From Plasmodiophora brassicae (lineage: Eukaryota; Endomyxa; Phytomyxea; Plasmodiophorida; Plasmodiophoridae): a stretch of DNA of 64,000 nucleotides. The notes below the pieces were generated by a model. That model was given only the letters and a program-made list of their open reading frames with translations, did not search any database and was not told where the DNA came from. Every line of letters starts with the position of its first letter. The stretch's first letter is position 1. Positions 21,603 through 32,196 of this stretch are shown here, one piece after another. The translations under genes were made by a program, and so were the position numbers. Where the stretch lies: contig JASFAU010000006.1 in NCBI GenBank assembly GCA_039704465.1, positions 1,364,001-1,428,000 on the forward strand, read 5' to 3'.

Positions 21603-23407
21603 CGTACATCTTCAATCCTGACTCGGAAGTGAAGAAGCATACCGCTCAGAAGCTGCAACGATGGGCGCTACATCTTCAAGGCTTCGATTACGAGATCAGG
21701 GAGATCTCTGGTGTTGATAACGTCTGGGCAGACCTTCTGACGAGATGGGGGTCTGGACGTATCGCGCTGAAGTGTCGGACAACGCGTCTGCTCAAGATGG
21801 ACAATCTACGGGCGACCCCTAGAAAACATCCAGACTTCAGTTGGCCGACGGAACAAGAGATCAGGGACTCGCAGAGGCTACTGACTCGAGAGGAGAAGAT
21901 CGAGGACGGTATATTCTTCGATGACACTGATCGCCTTTGGAAATCCACGGATGGAGCAACCTTGATCCCGATCCATGTTGAATGTCGAAGTCTACGCTTG
22001 CGCATCCTCATCATTGGACACAGTGGAAGTGCAGGTCATCGTGCTTCGGAAGTGACGAAACAGACGATTATGTCACGTTTCTGCTGGCCTGACATCGACA
22101 AGGACGTTGAGCAAATGTGCCAGCAATGCATCCACTGCATTACCACAAGAGGAGGCAGGAAGGTACCACGACCGTTGGGAGAAGCACTTCATGGGCAACG
22201 TCCATTCCAGGTCATGGCCATGGACTACTTGTATGTGGAGCCTGTTCGTGGAACCGACCACCCGTACAAGTATATCCTGGTCATGAAGGACGACTACAGC
22301 GGGTACGTGCGCCTGGTTCCATGCCAGGGCGCAACCAGTCGAGCTGCCGCGGACGCCATCAATCAGTGGATTGCAGACTTCGAGACGCCAGAATACTTGG
22401 TTACCGATGGTGGATCCCACTTCACGGCGGAGGTGATCAAGGAGCTGTCGCGACTACGCGAGATTCAGCATCACATCACTCTTGCTTATTGCCCATGGGC
22501 GAATGGGACAGTCGAACGAGCTAACCGAACGGTGTTGAACATGCTGCGATCCATTCTGAGCGAGGCACAAATAAGTACCCATAACTGGCAGTACCTGTGC
22601 CCGGTCGTACAACATGCAATCAACCATGCTCCGAGCAAGCGACTTGCTGGTAACGCACCGTACACGGTCATCACCGGCAATCAGCCAGAAAGCCCACTCG
22701 ACCACATCTGGGATCCAGCCGCCGATCAGTTCCGACCAGTCTCGGCTGAGTCGGTCGTGACGTACCTGGCAGAGTTGCAAGTCGCGTTGGACGAGCTGCA
22801 CAAGGCGGTCGATGACGCGAAGGCGGCGCAGCACGCCGCGAACGTCCAGCAGCGGGCACGACGTTTGAAGAAGTACCAGTCCGAGTCATTCATCCCCGGC
22901 GACTATGTGCTGAACGCGAAGGCTGTGCTCGGACCTGCGCAGAAGTTGGCCGCGCACTGGCGGGGACCGTATCGAGTCGTTCGACGGATCAACGACCAAG
23001 TCTACGAGCTGGAGGACATTCTCACCTCGCGTCGGTTTGAAGCGCACACGCAACGCATCCGACGATACGCCGACGAAGACCTGAACGTCACTGTCGAGCT
23101 GAAGCAGCAATTGCAGCAAGCGGACCAGAAGCTATTGGTGGATGATCTCCTCGATTGTCGTCTGGATCGTGACACGCATGAGCTCCAGATCCAGGTGGCC
23201 TGGTCCGGCTTCGAATTATCGGAAGCGACATGGGAACCAGCAGCTCGCATCGCTGAAGACGTTCCCCAGTTGCTACCGGAGTTGATTCGCAAACTTGGCG
23301 ACGATCATCAGCATGCTGAGGCGTTATCTCAATTGGTACCGCCGACGCCGAAACGGACGCGCACCAAAGGTACCGGATCCAGACGGAAGCAGCGACGCAG
23401 CAACTAG
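21362..23407 (+). CDS. Gypsy RNase H remnant, integrase and chromodomain
   Basis: Coding similarity starts at about 21425: HEPLAFYGKRFSGSE, KEAAAIIYATERGDFLL and LTYCDHRNLTYIF are the RNase H domain without its first catalytic Asp region. Integrase follows: the H2C2 finger (HSGSAGHR, CQQCIHC), then DDE residues in MAMDYLYV, LVTDGGSHF and VERANRT. The C-terminus holds the GPY-like YRVVRRINDQVYELE and a chromodomain (LQIQVAWSGFELSEATWEP). It ends with a basic tail. The frame is open to the TAG at 23407, so integrase and chromodomain may still be functional, but no translation start fits because RT is deleted. Confidence 0.88.
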   Translation: MCTRRCGLYSERGVHRYAHGNVDGKRHEPLAFYGKRFSGSELRWPIVEKEAAAIIYATERGDFLLQTSRPFLTYCDHRNLTYIFNPDSEVKKHTAQKLQRWALHLQGFDYEIREISGVDNVWADLLTRWGSGRIALKCRTTRLLKMDNLRATPRKHPDFSWPTEQEIRDSQRLLTREEKIEDGIFFDDTDRLWKSTDGATLIPIHVECRSLRLRILIIGHSGSAGHRASEVTKQTIMSRFCWPDIDKDVEQMCQQCIHCITTRGGRKVPRPLGEALHGQRPFQVMAMDYLYVEPVRGTDHPYKYILVMKDDYSGYVRLVPCQGATSRAAADAINQWIADFETPEYLVTDGGSHFTAEVIKELSRLREIQHHITLAYCPWANGTVERANRTVLNMLRSILSEAQISTHNWQYLCPVVQHAINHAPSKRLAGNAPYTVITGNQPESPLDHIWDPAADQFRPVSAESVVTYLAELQVALDELHKAVDDAKAAQHAANVQQRARRLKKYQSESFIPGDYVLNAKAVLGPAQKLAAHWRGPYRVVRRINDQVYELEDILTSRRFEAHTQRIRRYADEDLNVTVELKQQLQQADQKLLVDDLLDCRLDRDTHELQIQVAWSGFELSEATWEPAARIAEDVPQLLPELIRKLGDDHQHAEALSQLVPPTPKRTRTKGTGSRRKQRRSN

Positions 23408-23757
23408 GTATGATGGCAATGAACGCCATTAATGCATGAATTTGCGTTGCATAGGTGACTTCAGTATAAGTCGCTCTTCCTAGCGTCGGTACATTACGTG
23501 GACGGCGCGACCGTATTGCTTCGATTGTGAACAATACGACGATGATCATGATCATGGTTATCCAATATTGGAAACCGCTTAATGGCGCTCCTATCGTGGG
23601 CCCGGCTTCCAGAAAGTGCTTTTCGAGTCGGCCTCCGTCCGAAGGCTATTCCCCATCGTCGGCCTTCGGATGGGTGCCAGCCGGTCCTTCGGAATAGGGT
23701 AAGTGACTGTAGTATGCGCCATAGTGCATACGTTACCCCGGCAATGCTCGGTAAAGT

Positions 23758-25359
23758 TTATTTGGACGTCTCCAAATTCGGGATCTTCGAATCCCGACGG
23801 GCAAGCATGCGGGAAACCACTTTACCTGTTACCGCGAAGTGAGACGTCCGTCCCTTTAACGACGTCTGCGAAAAGTGGTGCTTGTTATCCTTGAAGTACA
23901 TGTCGAGGGCGTCACTGAGAATGCTGTCGGCATTTGCGGGCGCCGGGCCATTGTAATCAATGAAAGCCTCGTCGGCCACAGTCTCAGGTGACAAATGGCG
24001 GCCGGCAGCTGCGTGGCGACTGATGACGCACCTCATTCCCTCGACAACAGCCTCGTTCCCGATCTTCAGAACGCAGTGTTGGAGCAAGTATAATATATCC
24101 GGGATTCCATCGTAGATATTCTCATCGGTAAAGACATGTTTCAGAATACTGGTGCCTGGTTGGCCGCGGATGACGCTCCCGCACCACCCGGCACTTCTCG
24201 ATTTGGAAACAAGTCGAAGCCTCAGAGTCTCGAGTTGCTCAATCATAACTGGTAAAACGGGAAGTGCAACGCCGCCCTTGATTGTCGCCGTAGCGAAATC
24301 CCTTTCAGCATCGAACCATGAGGAAGACCGAGGGCCGGATGATTGGAAGGAGTGGCGGAACCATCAGAGGATGGGCCAGCACATGATGAGGAGCCACGAC
24401 AGTTAGGAGATTGGCGAGCACATGAGGAAGTAGCTGGATGATGAGGGGGTTGCTTAGCACTTGAGAACGAATCATGACGATCAGAAGAGAAGCCAGCAGA
24501 TTCCTGGGCGAACGGCAAATTTGGAGCAGACACATCCAGTCCGGCCGACGCGAGCAGAGGGATTAGCAACAGGGACATTCAGGCAAGATGATTTCTCCTC
24601 AAGCACTGCATTAATTTCTACAAATTACATGATATCAGAAACTAAATCGTGCATGCATGCTTACATAGGAATATATACCTCCACTTTCAATCGCGATGGG
24701 CTCGTTCTCCAAACGTGGCTTCTTGAAGAAGTTGAAGATCGAGGTTTGGGAAGTGGAACTGGATGCCCGTTTGCCTTTCGAGTTCACCACTTGACCATGG
24801 CGATGCTGTGACTCAATATGGTATTGCAGACTGTCGCGACGCATCATGCTGCGACACTGTCCAACTGGACAACAGACCTGTTGATGTGAAGGCGGCCTTG
24901 TACGTGAACAAGATATCGAGCAAGCGGGTAAGTCCGCAATGTCGACAACAGCATGCTTACGTCGGAGAGCGTCCGCAGCGGGTTGCATCGTCTCAGTCGT
25001 CGAGTCAGTGACATGAGCCGATGATCTCGACATGGGTACGACCGGGAGCTCAACAACGTCAACGTTGGATAGATGTTGGAGCAGTTCGTACGGTACATTC
25101 CAACAATCCCACATTTCGGCCATCGCTCCAGGAAATGGTCGATAATCGCAAACACTTCCTCAACAGACTGCATATTGCGATTCAGCGAGCCCGCGAAATC
25201 ATTTCGATCGAAGCCAAGCCGGTCCAACTCCGCCTTCAGTGCCGTCAAGCAGTCTTCATGAGACTGACTAGTCTGCATAATCCAATAGAGGTTGGCGTGT
25301 CGCAGACAGCAGATGCGACACGATGCGCGAGGTATGGTCAACAACCAGCTCAGGGGCAA
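23758..25359 (-). pseudogene. Broken transposase-like gene of the nested transposon
   Basis: Several minus-strand frames follow one another. The first is 24844-25359 (ALKAELDRLGFDRNDFAGSL, VFAIIDHFLERWPKC). Then comes 24635-25123, with a possible C2H2 or BED-like finger CPVGQCRSMMRRDSLQYHIE and a basic FNFFKKPRLENE segment. The last is 23758-24246 (YLLQHCVLKIGNEAVVEGM, DYNGPAPANADSILSDALDM). The order and strand suit one gene with introns or frameshifts. I cannot identify the catalytic core, so the transposase assignment is inference from position between the inverted ends. Confidence 0.45.
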
Positions 25360-25435
25360 CGCCGTCCCGGAGTCCGAGGCCTGGTTTTGGCAGTACCAGC
25401 GCAGTCCGTGTGAGTGATCGTCCCTCCAGTTATCG

Positions 25436-26075
25436 CTATAGATCTGTTAGTTATTTTGGCGTTATATAACGGGCGTTATATAACGCGTTATATAACGTTA
25501 TGTCACAGAGGCGTTATATAACGCGTTATATTCCATTTATAACGAATAACAGTGTACCGGTCATGTTTCACACCCATCCTGATTCTACGACCACTTCCTC
25601 GGTATCAGAGTCGCTGTAGGTCACGTGGTCGTCAATTTCGTTTGGATTCACTACGCGGTCGACCTCGCGATCACAGGCATCTACAAATTCGAAGTCGTCG
25701 ACAGGATCAATCACGTCGTCATCTTCGCATCCACCGGCAGCAGATCCCACAGAGATTTTGTCAGGAGTGGAAACTGATGAGGTGCTTGAGGAGTCCGTCT
25801 ATCGGGCGTGCGTCCGGGACCTTTCGCTTGATTTGGGACGAATTGAAACACACTGCAGTCTGGCGTTCAATATTCGCGTCTTCAAGTCTGCTTCGAGATG
25901 TCAATGCGAGTCCGCCGGATTTCCACGGCCTCTCCGCGCAGTCCGGGCTGTCCGGGGCGGTCTCCAAGCGTCTCCAAAAAGGGCGTTATATAACCGTTAT
26001 ATAACCGTTATATAACGTTACATAACGTTATATAACGCCCACCCCCCCGCCAAGCGTTATATAACAGATCTATAG
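25436..26075. mobile_element. 640-bp MITE with CGTTATATAACG palindromes
   Basis: The ends are CTATAGATCTGTTA and its exact complement, flanked by TTATCG on both sides (25430-25435 and 26076-26081), a 6-bp target duplication. Next to each end lie clusters of the self-complementary 12-mer CGTTATATAACG and close variants, several per side. The core has minus-strand frames (acidic DDDVIDPVDDFEFVDACDRE; another with KVPDARPIDGLLKHLISF), perhaps a scrap of the parent element's transposase. Confidence 0.85.
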
Positions 26076-26337
26076 TTATCGCAGTCCGTGGCCATGTCGG
26101 GATATGTAGCTATCGATACCGACGCCAGCCTGATTTCCATCTCTCGCTCATGCTCTGTTCATCTTCGTACGCTCCGGTATGCCCAATTCTTGCGTCAAGG
26201 GACATTCCTTCTCCAGGCCTTCCTTCGGAATCAGCCGGGCCTTCGGACGGCGACCTGGGTCGCCGAAAACGGCATTTTCTGGAACCCGGTCGTGGGCTAG
26301 TATGCCATTCTCGCTCATATCTGAGCTATATCTATCC

Positions 26338-26369
26338 ATGGCGCTCCTATCGTGGGCTAGTATGCCATT
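26338..26369. repeat. 32-bp joined-ends derivative of the nested transposon
   Basis: ATGGCGCTCCTATCGTGGG is the left end of the 2.7-kb transposon. CGTGGGCTAGTATGCCATT is its right end. Here they are fused through the shared CGTGGG with nothing between, 29 bp beyond the full element. Confidence 0.75.
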
Positions 26370-26886
26370 GGTGCTCTATTGAGCTATTGCCGTTCTGGCA
26401 CATTTCATCACGAGGCATTCGGCAGCATCTTCGAAGTTCCTCTTCACCGCGGGATTGACTCTGATTTGGACATCGTCCTTTTCATTGAGGCTCCTGTAGC
26501 GCTGGGGGCCCGCACATGTGTGCCGGTCGTTGAGTGGTGTGAATGATACTTCGGAGATGTATATGGTCAAGGGCTCCTCCCATGTGGGTTGAGCGCCCCA
26601 TTGCCGATGTCCTCGTCAGGTATGTTCCGCAATTGGAATGTTTATCTGATCTTCTAGCATAGATAATCCGGTTGTTGACATTCATGCTGGGGGTGTCCGC
26701 AAATGGATTTTCCACCGATTTCTCCCACATTGGGTTACAAGGTGGTTTTTAGTGAGTAGTGGGCGCTCATTTGCACCCGAGTCTCACACTACCCTTCTGC
26801 ATGATCACCAGCTGGACATCATGAGTCATCTCTCATCAGTCATCCCGTCTCATGCTGATTCCGGTCATGAGTTCGGAGAAAGGCAG

Positions 26887-27091
26887 TGTAGAAATGGGCC
26901 GGCTATGTATGGCTCATTCCCTACATCAGCCTGACTCTGGTGACGTCACTGCATGACATCACCCGCTGTTCCCCACTGGCATCTCTGTTGACACTGTCAT
27001 GGGCTACTAGCATGATACCACACAGGCACAGTATGGCCTGTGATCCAGCTAGTTCTATTAAAGGAGTTCACTATTCTGGGAAAAGACCTCA
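26887..27091 (+). repeat. 3' LTR of the gypsy element
   Basis: 205 bp, identical to 19702-19906. It is followed by the CTGG target duplicate and then by the USP-like pseudogene sequence. Confidence 0.97.
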
Positions 27092-27095
27092 CTGG

Positions 27096-27445
27096 ATGTC
27101 CGAACAGTGGCGAATGACCCGTTGCAATGCGATCGTCGCAGCAGCAGGGGGCATCGCGGCGTTGTGCAGGAAGGGACATGTCCTAGGGGTCACCCACGGA
27201 ATGTTTCGTGGTCAGCGCAGGCCGGGCGCTGGCGGCCGTGCAGAACGTCTGCACGATCGCGGCGACGGTTGGCCGCTGGCATGCCCGGTCGCGCCAAACG
27301 CGCCAGCACTAACGGCGCTGTGTGCGATTTCCGTCCGTTTCCCGATGGCGGCTACGTACGCGTCGACCAGAATCAGGACGCCATCCTCGATGTCGGCGGT
27401 GGCATTGGCCTCAATGAGCTTGGCCATCGCTTTCCACGCGGCCAT
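27096..27445 (-). pseudogene. USP-like pseudogene copy 2, 5' part
   Basis: Immediately beyond the target duplicate, the minus strand reads PAAATIALQRVIRHCSDIQ and, upstream, TFCTAASARPALTTK. These correspond to PAAATRALQRVVRHCSDVQ and TFFTATSARPAPTTS of copy 1. A TAG interrupts between them. Further upstream the frame EANATADIEDGVLILVDAYV may belong to the same gene. This is the half separated from 18987-19701 by the retrotransposon. Confidence 0.6.
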
Positions 27446-27544
27446 GACATGTCGCGCGCGTACGCGAATGCGATGCCTGACTGGGCCGAGTGCACCGCGA
27501 GCGGGGATTGCCCTTCACGCAGCATCCCGTCTCCCGAGCCGGAC

Positions 27545-30240
27545 GCACTGAATCTGCCAGGACGCCGCACTATCGACCTCTCGTCACAAGGCTTCCGTGC
27601 TCCACGACGTGAGCAGGATTAACAATAGATTTCTCGTTATCATGACATATCTTCGCCAGATCCTATTTCGTATTGCATTGTACACAACGGGTGCGACGTC
27701 TACGCCTCAGTAAGCCTGCGGTCCGCCGCGGGATAGTTCGCCAGTTTCGGCGGCTTCTTCTGACTTTCCGCAGCGAGCGTGTGTCGTCTCGCTGCGTCGA
27801 CATGCTGCTGACCCCACGTCTCTTCGTGCCAGGCAGGCTGCACGTACTGATGTGGCCATTTCGTCTTCTACTCAGACTCTACCACCAAACAGCACTAGCC
27901 CATCGTCTCCAATGCCCATCATCGACACGCCTGTCGTCGATCATACGCCTGAGGATTCGTTGTATGACTCCGAGCATGCATCATCGGGCGCCGTCAAGAT
28001 GCATGCTACCTATCATGCCGAATCCAAACTGGCCACAGTCGATTTTGATGTCGGGGAAGCCCTTCCGCCCGATGCTGATGAATCCTTTGTCGAGTGCTCC
28101 GAAGCACTAGCGGCGTTGCTGAAAGCCCGCATTCCCGGGTTTGTCAGGCCCTCTGCTAAGCCTAGCAGTGGTCTGTAGCAGACCTTTATCGTCCTCGACG
28201 AGATGTCCAAACACCTCCCTGTCCGACGCCGCGTTTACTCGCATGTCTCAAGTTATGCATCATTCTACGGCAAGGCAGGCAAAGTTGCAGTGCGTTGGGG
28301 AATTTCTCGCTGAGGTAACACGGAACGGTTGCGGTGCGTTCTTCGGTATCCTGAGGAATTGTTTGCTTCCAGTTTGAGAAGTTGAAGAGTCTCGTATGAG
28401 ACTCACCGGATGATCATGCCCGCTGTGCCATCGTCTCCATGGTGGACGATTACCGGAATTCGGCCAGCGCTCTGGAGCGTATAATCCGGCACTATTCACC
28501 GAGATTCGTGACTGTGACAGATCATTTTGCAGTGGGGCCGCAGATTCCTGGCGGGAAACATGAATGAGCAGCTAAAACAGTATATGCGGACGCAGGTGCA
28601 CCCATCCCACAAGTACAGCGATTGGAGCGATGCTTCCGTTTTTCAGGAAACGTTTGCTGAGCGATTGCGATCGGTAAATCCACTTCATCTGCTTATGAAC
28701 GCGTCCGTGTGATACTGTTCAACAGGAGAGACGTCTTTCCCATGGCAACATCTGTTGGCATAGATAGCGTACGCGTAACGAAGTGGACGAACCAGTCCTT
28801 GATCCCGATGCTGCTCGTAAATCTCGCATTGAGACAGAAACTACGGTGCAACCGCGGCTTCGTCATGCTCATTGGCCTAATGCCGCCCAATTCCCCGAAA
28901 CCGGTCAGTCAGCGAAATCACCGGTTTGATATGCTTTATCCCTGTTCAGATTGTATGAATAGAATTACATTCAATCTTCAGGTTACAAGTTGTGAAGCAC
29001 AACATTGGCTTCAAGTTTTACGGTCCCTTTCCCGGACGCGTCCGATGGGTCCGTAAAGCGGATACGACATCTCCACGTCCACCAGGTACTCATCGTTGCT
29101 TGAGCGCGCCTACCAATGTTCTGACATCATCTCAGGGACATGGTTCTGTATAACTGACTAAAATGGTAACCTTGTCTCACAAGGACTATCCAACGCCTGC
29201 AACCGCTGTAATGTCGCGGGCATCCACTGTAGTGACCACAAACTGTTTCCGCAAGTCTGGGGTTATCTAGCTCATGGACATCCCGTTGTCAAAGATGTGA
29301 GATAAGATTTCAAGGAGGGACCCTTGGCAGCAAGGTGGGCGTCGATAAAGGATGCAATTCAAAAACGTTCAGGTAAGTCGGTAATACTCACGATTAGGTA
29401 TGTCGCGAATTGCATCTTTTATCGACGCCCACCTTGCTGCCAAGGGTGCCTTCTTAAAGCTTCTCTCATACCTTTGTCTAACGGGACGTCCATTCGGTAG
29501 ACAACCCCAGACATGCGGAAACAGTTTGCGGTCACTGTAGTAGATGCCCGCGACGTACGTAACAGCGGTTGCAGGCGTTGGAGAGCCCTTGTGAGGGCAA
29601 CGCTGCCACTGTGGCCGGTTCCACATAAATCATGTCCCTGAGATGATGTCAGAACACTGGCAGACGCGCTCAAGCAACGATGAGTACCTGGTGGTCGTGG
29701 AGAAGACGTATCCACTTTAGGGACCCATCGAACGTGTCCCGGAAAAGAGCGGCTGCTAAACTTCGTGCCATGTGTTTCCGATCTCGTCAACTTCAAAGGC
29801 CATCGAAACTTCTACATCCCACCGGTAAGGTTGCATGCAGTGTACGCGAGGAAGCAGTGGCATGTTTGATTAGCTTGAGGAATACTTTGGACGGACTGTC
29901 TTCCATTCGAACTTGCAGCGACTGTCCGCCTTGGCACATTCCAAGTTCTCCTACACGGTATCATGCCACTGCAAGTGGATCCTCTCTGTCGAAGTGACTG
30001 TACGACGTAGAACCGCTTCCGTCTCAGGCTATACCGGATAACGGAAGGATTGCACAGAGAGAAGAACACAGTGATACCAGTATCGGCGATCCAGTAATTC
30101 GTGGCATAATCACGCCGTATTTGAAAAGTACAGTTTAGGAAACGGCGATCGACCTTCGAATTGCTTCAACAGGTCTGGCTGGAAAGGCCACAACACCATG
30201 TCCTGGATCGGCGATATTGGTATCGCTGTGTTCTTCACTC
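27545..30240 (+). repeat. Decayed transposon-like repeat, copy II
   Basis: It is the inverted counterpart of 15450-12960. The best-kept frames are TYHAESKLATVDFDVGEALP (about 28008-28175), WGRRFLAGNMNEQLKQYMRT (28527-28712), and MATSVGIDSVRVTKWTNQSL with RGFVMLIGLMPPNSP (28709-29056). A later block contains TCSDCPPWHIPSSPTRYHAT. No frame is intact through the element. The middle carries a palindrome that copy I lacks. Confidence 0.65.
29020..29760. repeat. Large imperfect palindrome inside copy II
   Basis: The left arm (about 29020-29360) is the reverse complement of the right arm (about 29405-29760). For example, CTGACATCATCTCAGGGACA at the left answers TGTCCCTGAGATGATGTCAG at the right. 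Near the centre, GAATTGCATCTTTTATCGAC is matched to within one indel. The spacer is about 40-50 nt. Confidence 0.85.
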
Positions 30241-31134
30241 TGTGCAATCCTTCCGTTCTCCTGTATAGCCTGACACGGAGGCGGTTCTGCTCGGCATTCT
30301 GTACTTTCTTCACTGCGTGAACCTCCTTTTGTCAAAGGCAATTCCCAACTCTGCCCTTGACAATATCGTTGTGGAATTTCGCGCCGCTCTCGCTGAGATG
30401 CAATATTATGGACCAGCGACCTGATGGTCATATCAGTAAGACAATGCTACTCACGAGTGCTCCCTTTGTGTTGAAGGGCTGGTCATAGGCCCATTGCATA
30501 ATGCACATCCCTGATATCGTTAAACAGTTCGACCCAGTCAAGGGATATTTGCCTGGAATTACTACGCGGAGCGGTGGATGCACTCCATGAACGGCGCGTT
30601 ATCAGCGACAAACGGATTCGCGCGTCACATCGGACAAGCGTTCCAAGTGATGTCGGCGACAGCGAGGAACCGGTAAGAGAACAGCACCAGGTTATTGCCT
30701 TCTTTGAGTTATTTACCCAGCACTTTGTCAGGGTTGACTATGCCGGTTGTTTCCTAACCCACACCCGAAATCGAATACCAGGATCACAACAGTCTCGGGT
30801 TGGCGTTAACTGTGTGGGCCAACCCGACGGCGACCTGGTACTATCGAGAAGCGACGTGCTCATCCATACTTCGACGGGTACCGTGATGCATGCCATCAGG
30901 TTCGCGCACGACGTCACGTTCGGCTGGTGTAGATCTGGCTCTTCCCTTGATCGATCAATCCGCTGTACATGTAGTACATCAGCTTTCTTTTAGGCGTCCA
31001 GCTAGCGTGCGTCGTTGGTGACGGCGCACCGAGTCAGGCTTGGGCGCTCGCGGTAGAGTACTCATCCAAACCGACATTGGACACGGGCTCATCACGAAGA
31101 TGTTTAACGTACATTGACGGGTTCATTGTCGCCA
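30241..31134. other. Repeat fragment and upstream region of the first PA-7TM paralogue
   Basis: 30245-30370 repeats 15455-15580. About 30800-30860 encodes PTATWYY in a frame similar to the start of the PA-7TM proteins, so a decayed extra copy is possible. From about 30912 the sequence is a direct duplicate of the DNA upstream of the second paralogue (from about 38510), including GGTGTAGATCTGGCTCT and GTACATGTAGTACATCAGCT. Confidence 0.55.
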
Positions 31135-31140
31135 ATGCTA

Positions 31141-32196
31141 ATGCACAGTGCTGTTGCCGTCACCGTGTTACTCAGGGCGATTGACGCCTCGGTGATGTTT
31201 AACCTGGGGGATAACGCCACTGCGACCTGGTATTCCCCGACAATGTCCTCGTTCATTGGACCACAACCCGAAGACCATCTTCCGGCAACGACAGCGCCCT
31301 TCGCCCTGTTCACAGGCGACCTCTGCGATTCAGGTGCGCTCCCACCAGCGACAATCTCCGGCAAGGTCGTCGTCGCGTCGATCGAGGCCTTGTCCACGCT
31401 CCATTGCACTTATGAAACCACGTACCTGAACCTGTACAACAGTGGCGCCGTTGCTTTCATTGGTACGCTGTTCCTCCATTCGTTCTCGGGACGTTGACGC
31501 GCCCGCCGAGCAGGGATATCTCCGGACGTGATCCCTGGGAAGGGCGCATTCGGTCACGACGGGACCCGCGGCGCCCAGACGCGCTCCCCGCCGATGCTGT
31601 ACGTGTGGACGGGGCCCAGCATGGCCGAGTACCAGATGATGGAGGCCGCCGCCGGCCGGGGCTATAATGCCACCGTGTTCCCCGATCGCAACGTCTGGGT
31701 GGACACGTACACGTCCTGGTACTACCAGCTGTTCGTCCGAGCGATCCCCGGCGCCGTCCTACTTGGGGCTGGCGCTGTCGCCGCCGTGTTCTTCGCGGTG
31801 CATCTGATGAACATCGCGAAGCGGTACGACAGCGGTGGCAGCGACGCCTCGCGAAGCCGCAACGCTCAACGACATCGCATAACGTACATCGTGAAACGCA
31901 TTGGGATCCCGCAGGTCACGCTGATGGTTGAGGCGACTACCGCGACAGCCGCCGGTCTGGGTCTCGCGATCGGCGGCCTGTACAGCAGGCGGTTCAGTGT
32001 CCTGCCATATTCATTCGACATGGGCGGTGCACCGACATACAGGCTGTGCTGCGACGAATGCCCTTCAGGCGTGTTGAACTTGAACACCTTGCCGAACATG
32101 ACGTACTCATACCTTGAACCACAATATCAGTTCAACAGGTGCCGCGACGACGACGCTGCGCGCATTACTTATCAGCCAACGTCGGCTTGTCGTTGA
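31141..32196 (+). pseudogene. Truncated PA-domain/7TM paralogue fused to antisense RPB8 sequence
   Basis: Exon 1 is 31141-31462 and exon 2 starts at 31514 after a 51-nt intron, closely matching the intact paralogue at 38719-40215. It has the signal peptide MHSAVAVTVLLRAIDASV, a PA-like luminal domain and the first TM (VLLGAGAVAAVFFAVHLM). At 31985-31987 the match stops inside GGLYS, at the end of the second TM. The frame runs on into the complementary strand of an RPB8 fragment to a TGA at 32194-32196, adding about 70 novel residues. The remaining five TM segments are lost. It is probably a pseudogene, though a chimeric protein could be made. Confidence 0.8.

Larger units (their letters stand above)
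23581..26309. mobile_element. DNA transposon nested in the gypsy 3' region, 2.7 kb
   Basis: Imperfect inverted ends of about 80 bp. The left end begins AATGGCGCTCC and carries CGTGGG, GGCTTCCAGAAAGTGC and CCGTCCGAAGGC. The right end reversed begins AATGGCATACT and carries the matching GGGTTCCAGAAAATGC and CCGTCCGAAGGC. The interior holds minus-strand frames with transposase-like features. I find no clean target duplication. The superfamily is unclear; a hAT-like or other zinc-finger-bearing type is possible. It is itself interrupted by a 640-bp MITE. Confidence 0.65.
19702..27091 (+). mobile_element. Ty3/gypsy chromovirus, 7.4 kb, RT-deleted, with nested insertions
   Basis: Flanked by a 4-bp target duplication CTGG (19698-19701 and 27092-27095). 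LTRs are 205 bp with TG...CA ends and are identical base for base. Order inside: gag with zinc knuckle, protease, RNase H remnant, integrase and chromodomain. The reverse transcriptase block that should lie between protease and RNase H is missing. A purine-rich GGAGAAAGGCAG just before the 3' LTR fits a polypurine tract. TGGTTCTCGACC, starting 13 nt inside the 5' LTR boundary, is a possible but distant primer site. The 3' non-coding part is expanded by a nested DNA transposon. The element is inserted in the USP-like pseudogene. Confidence 0.93.
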
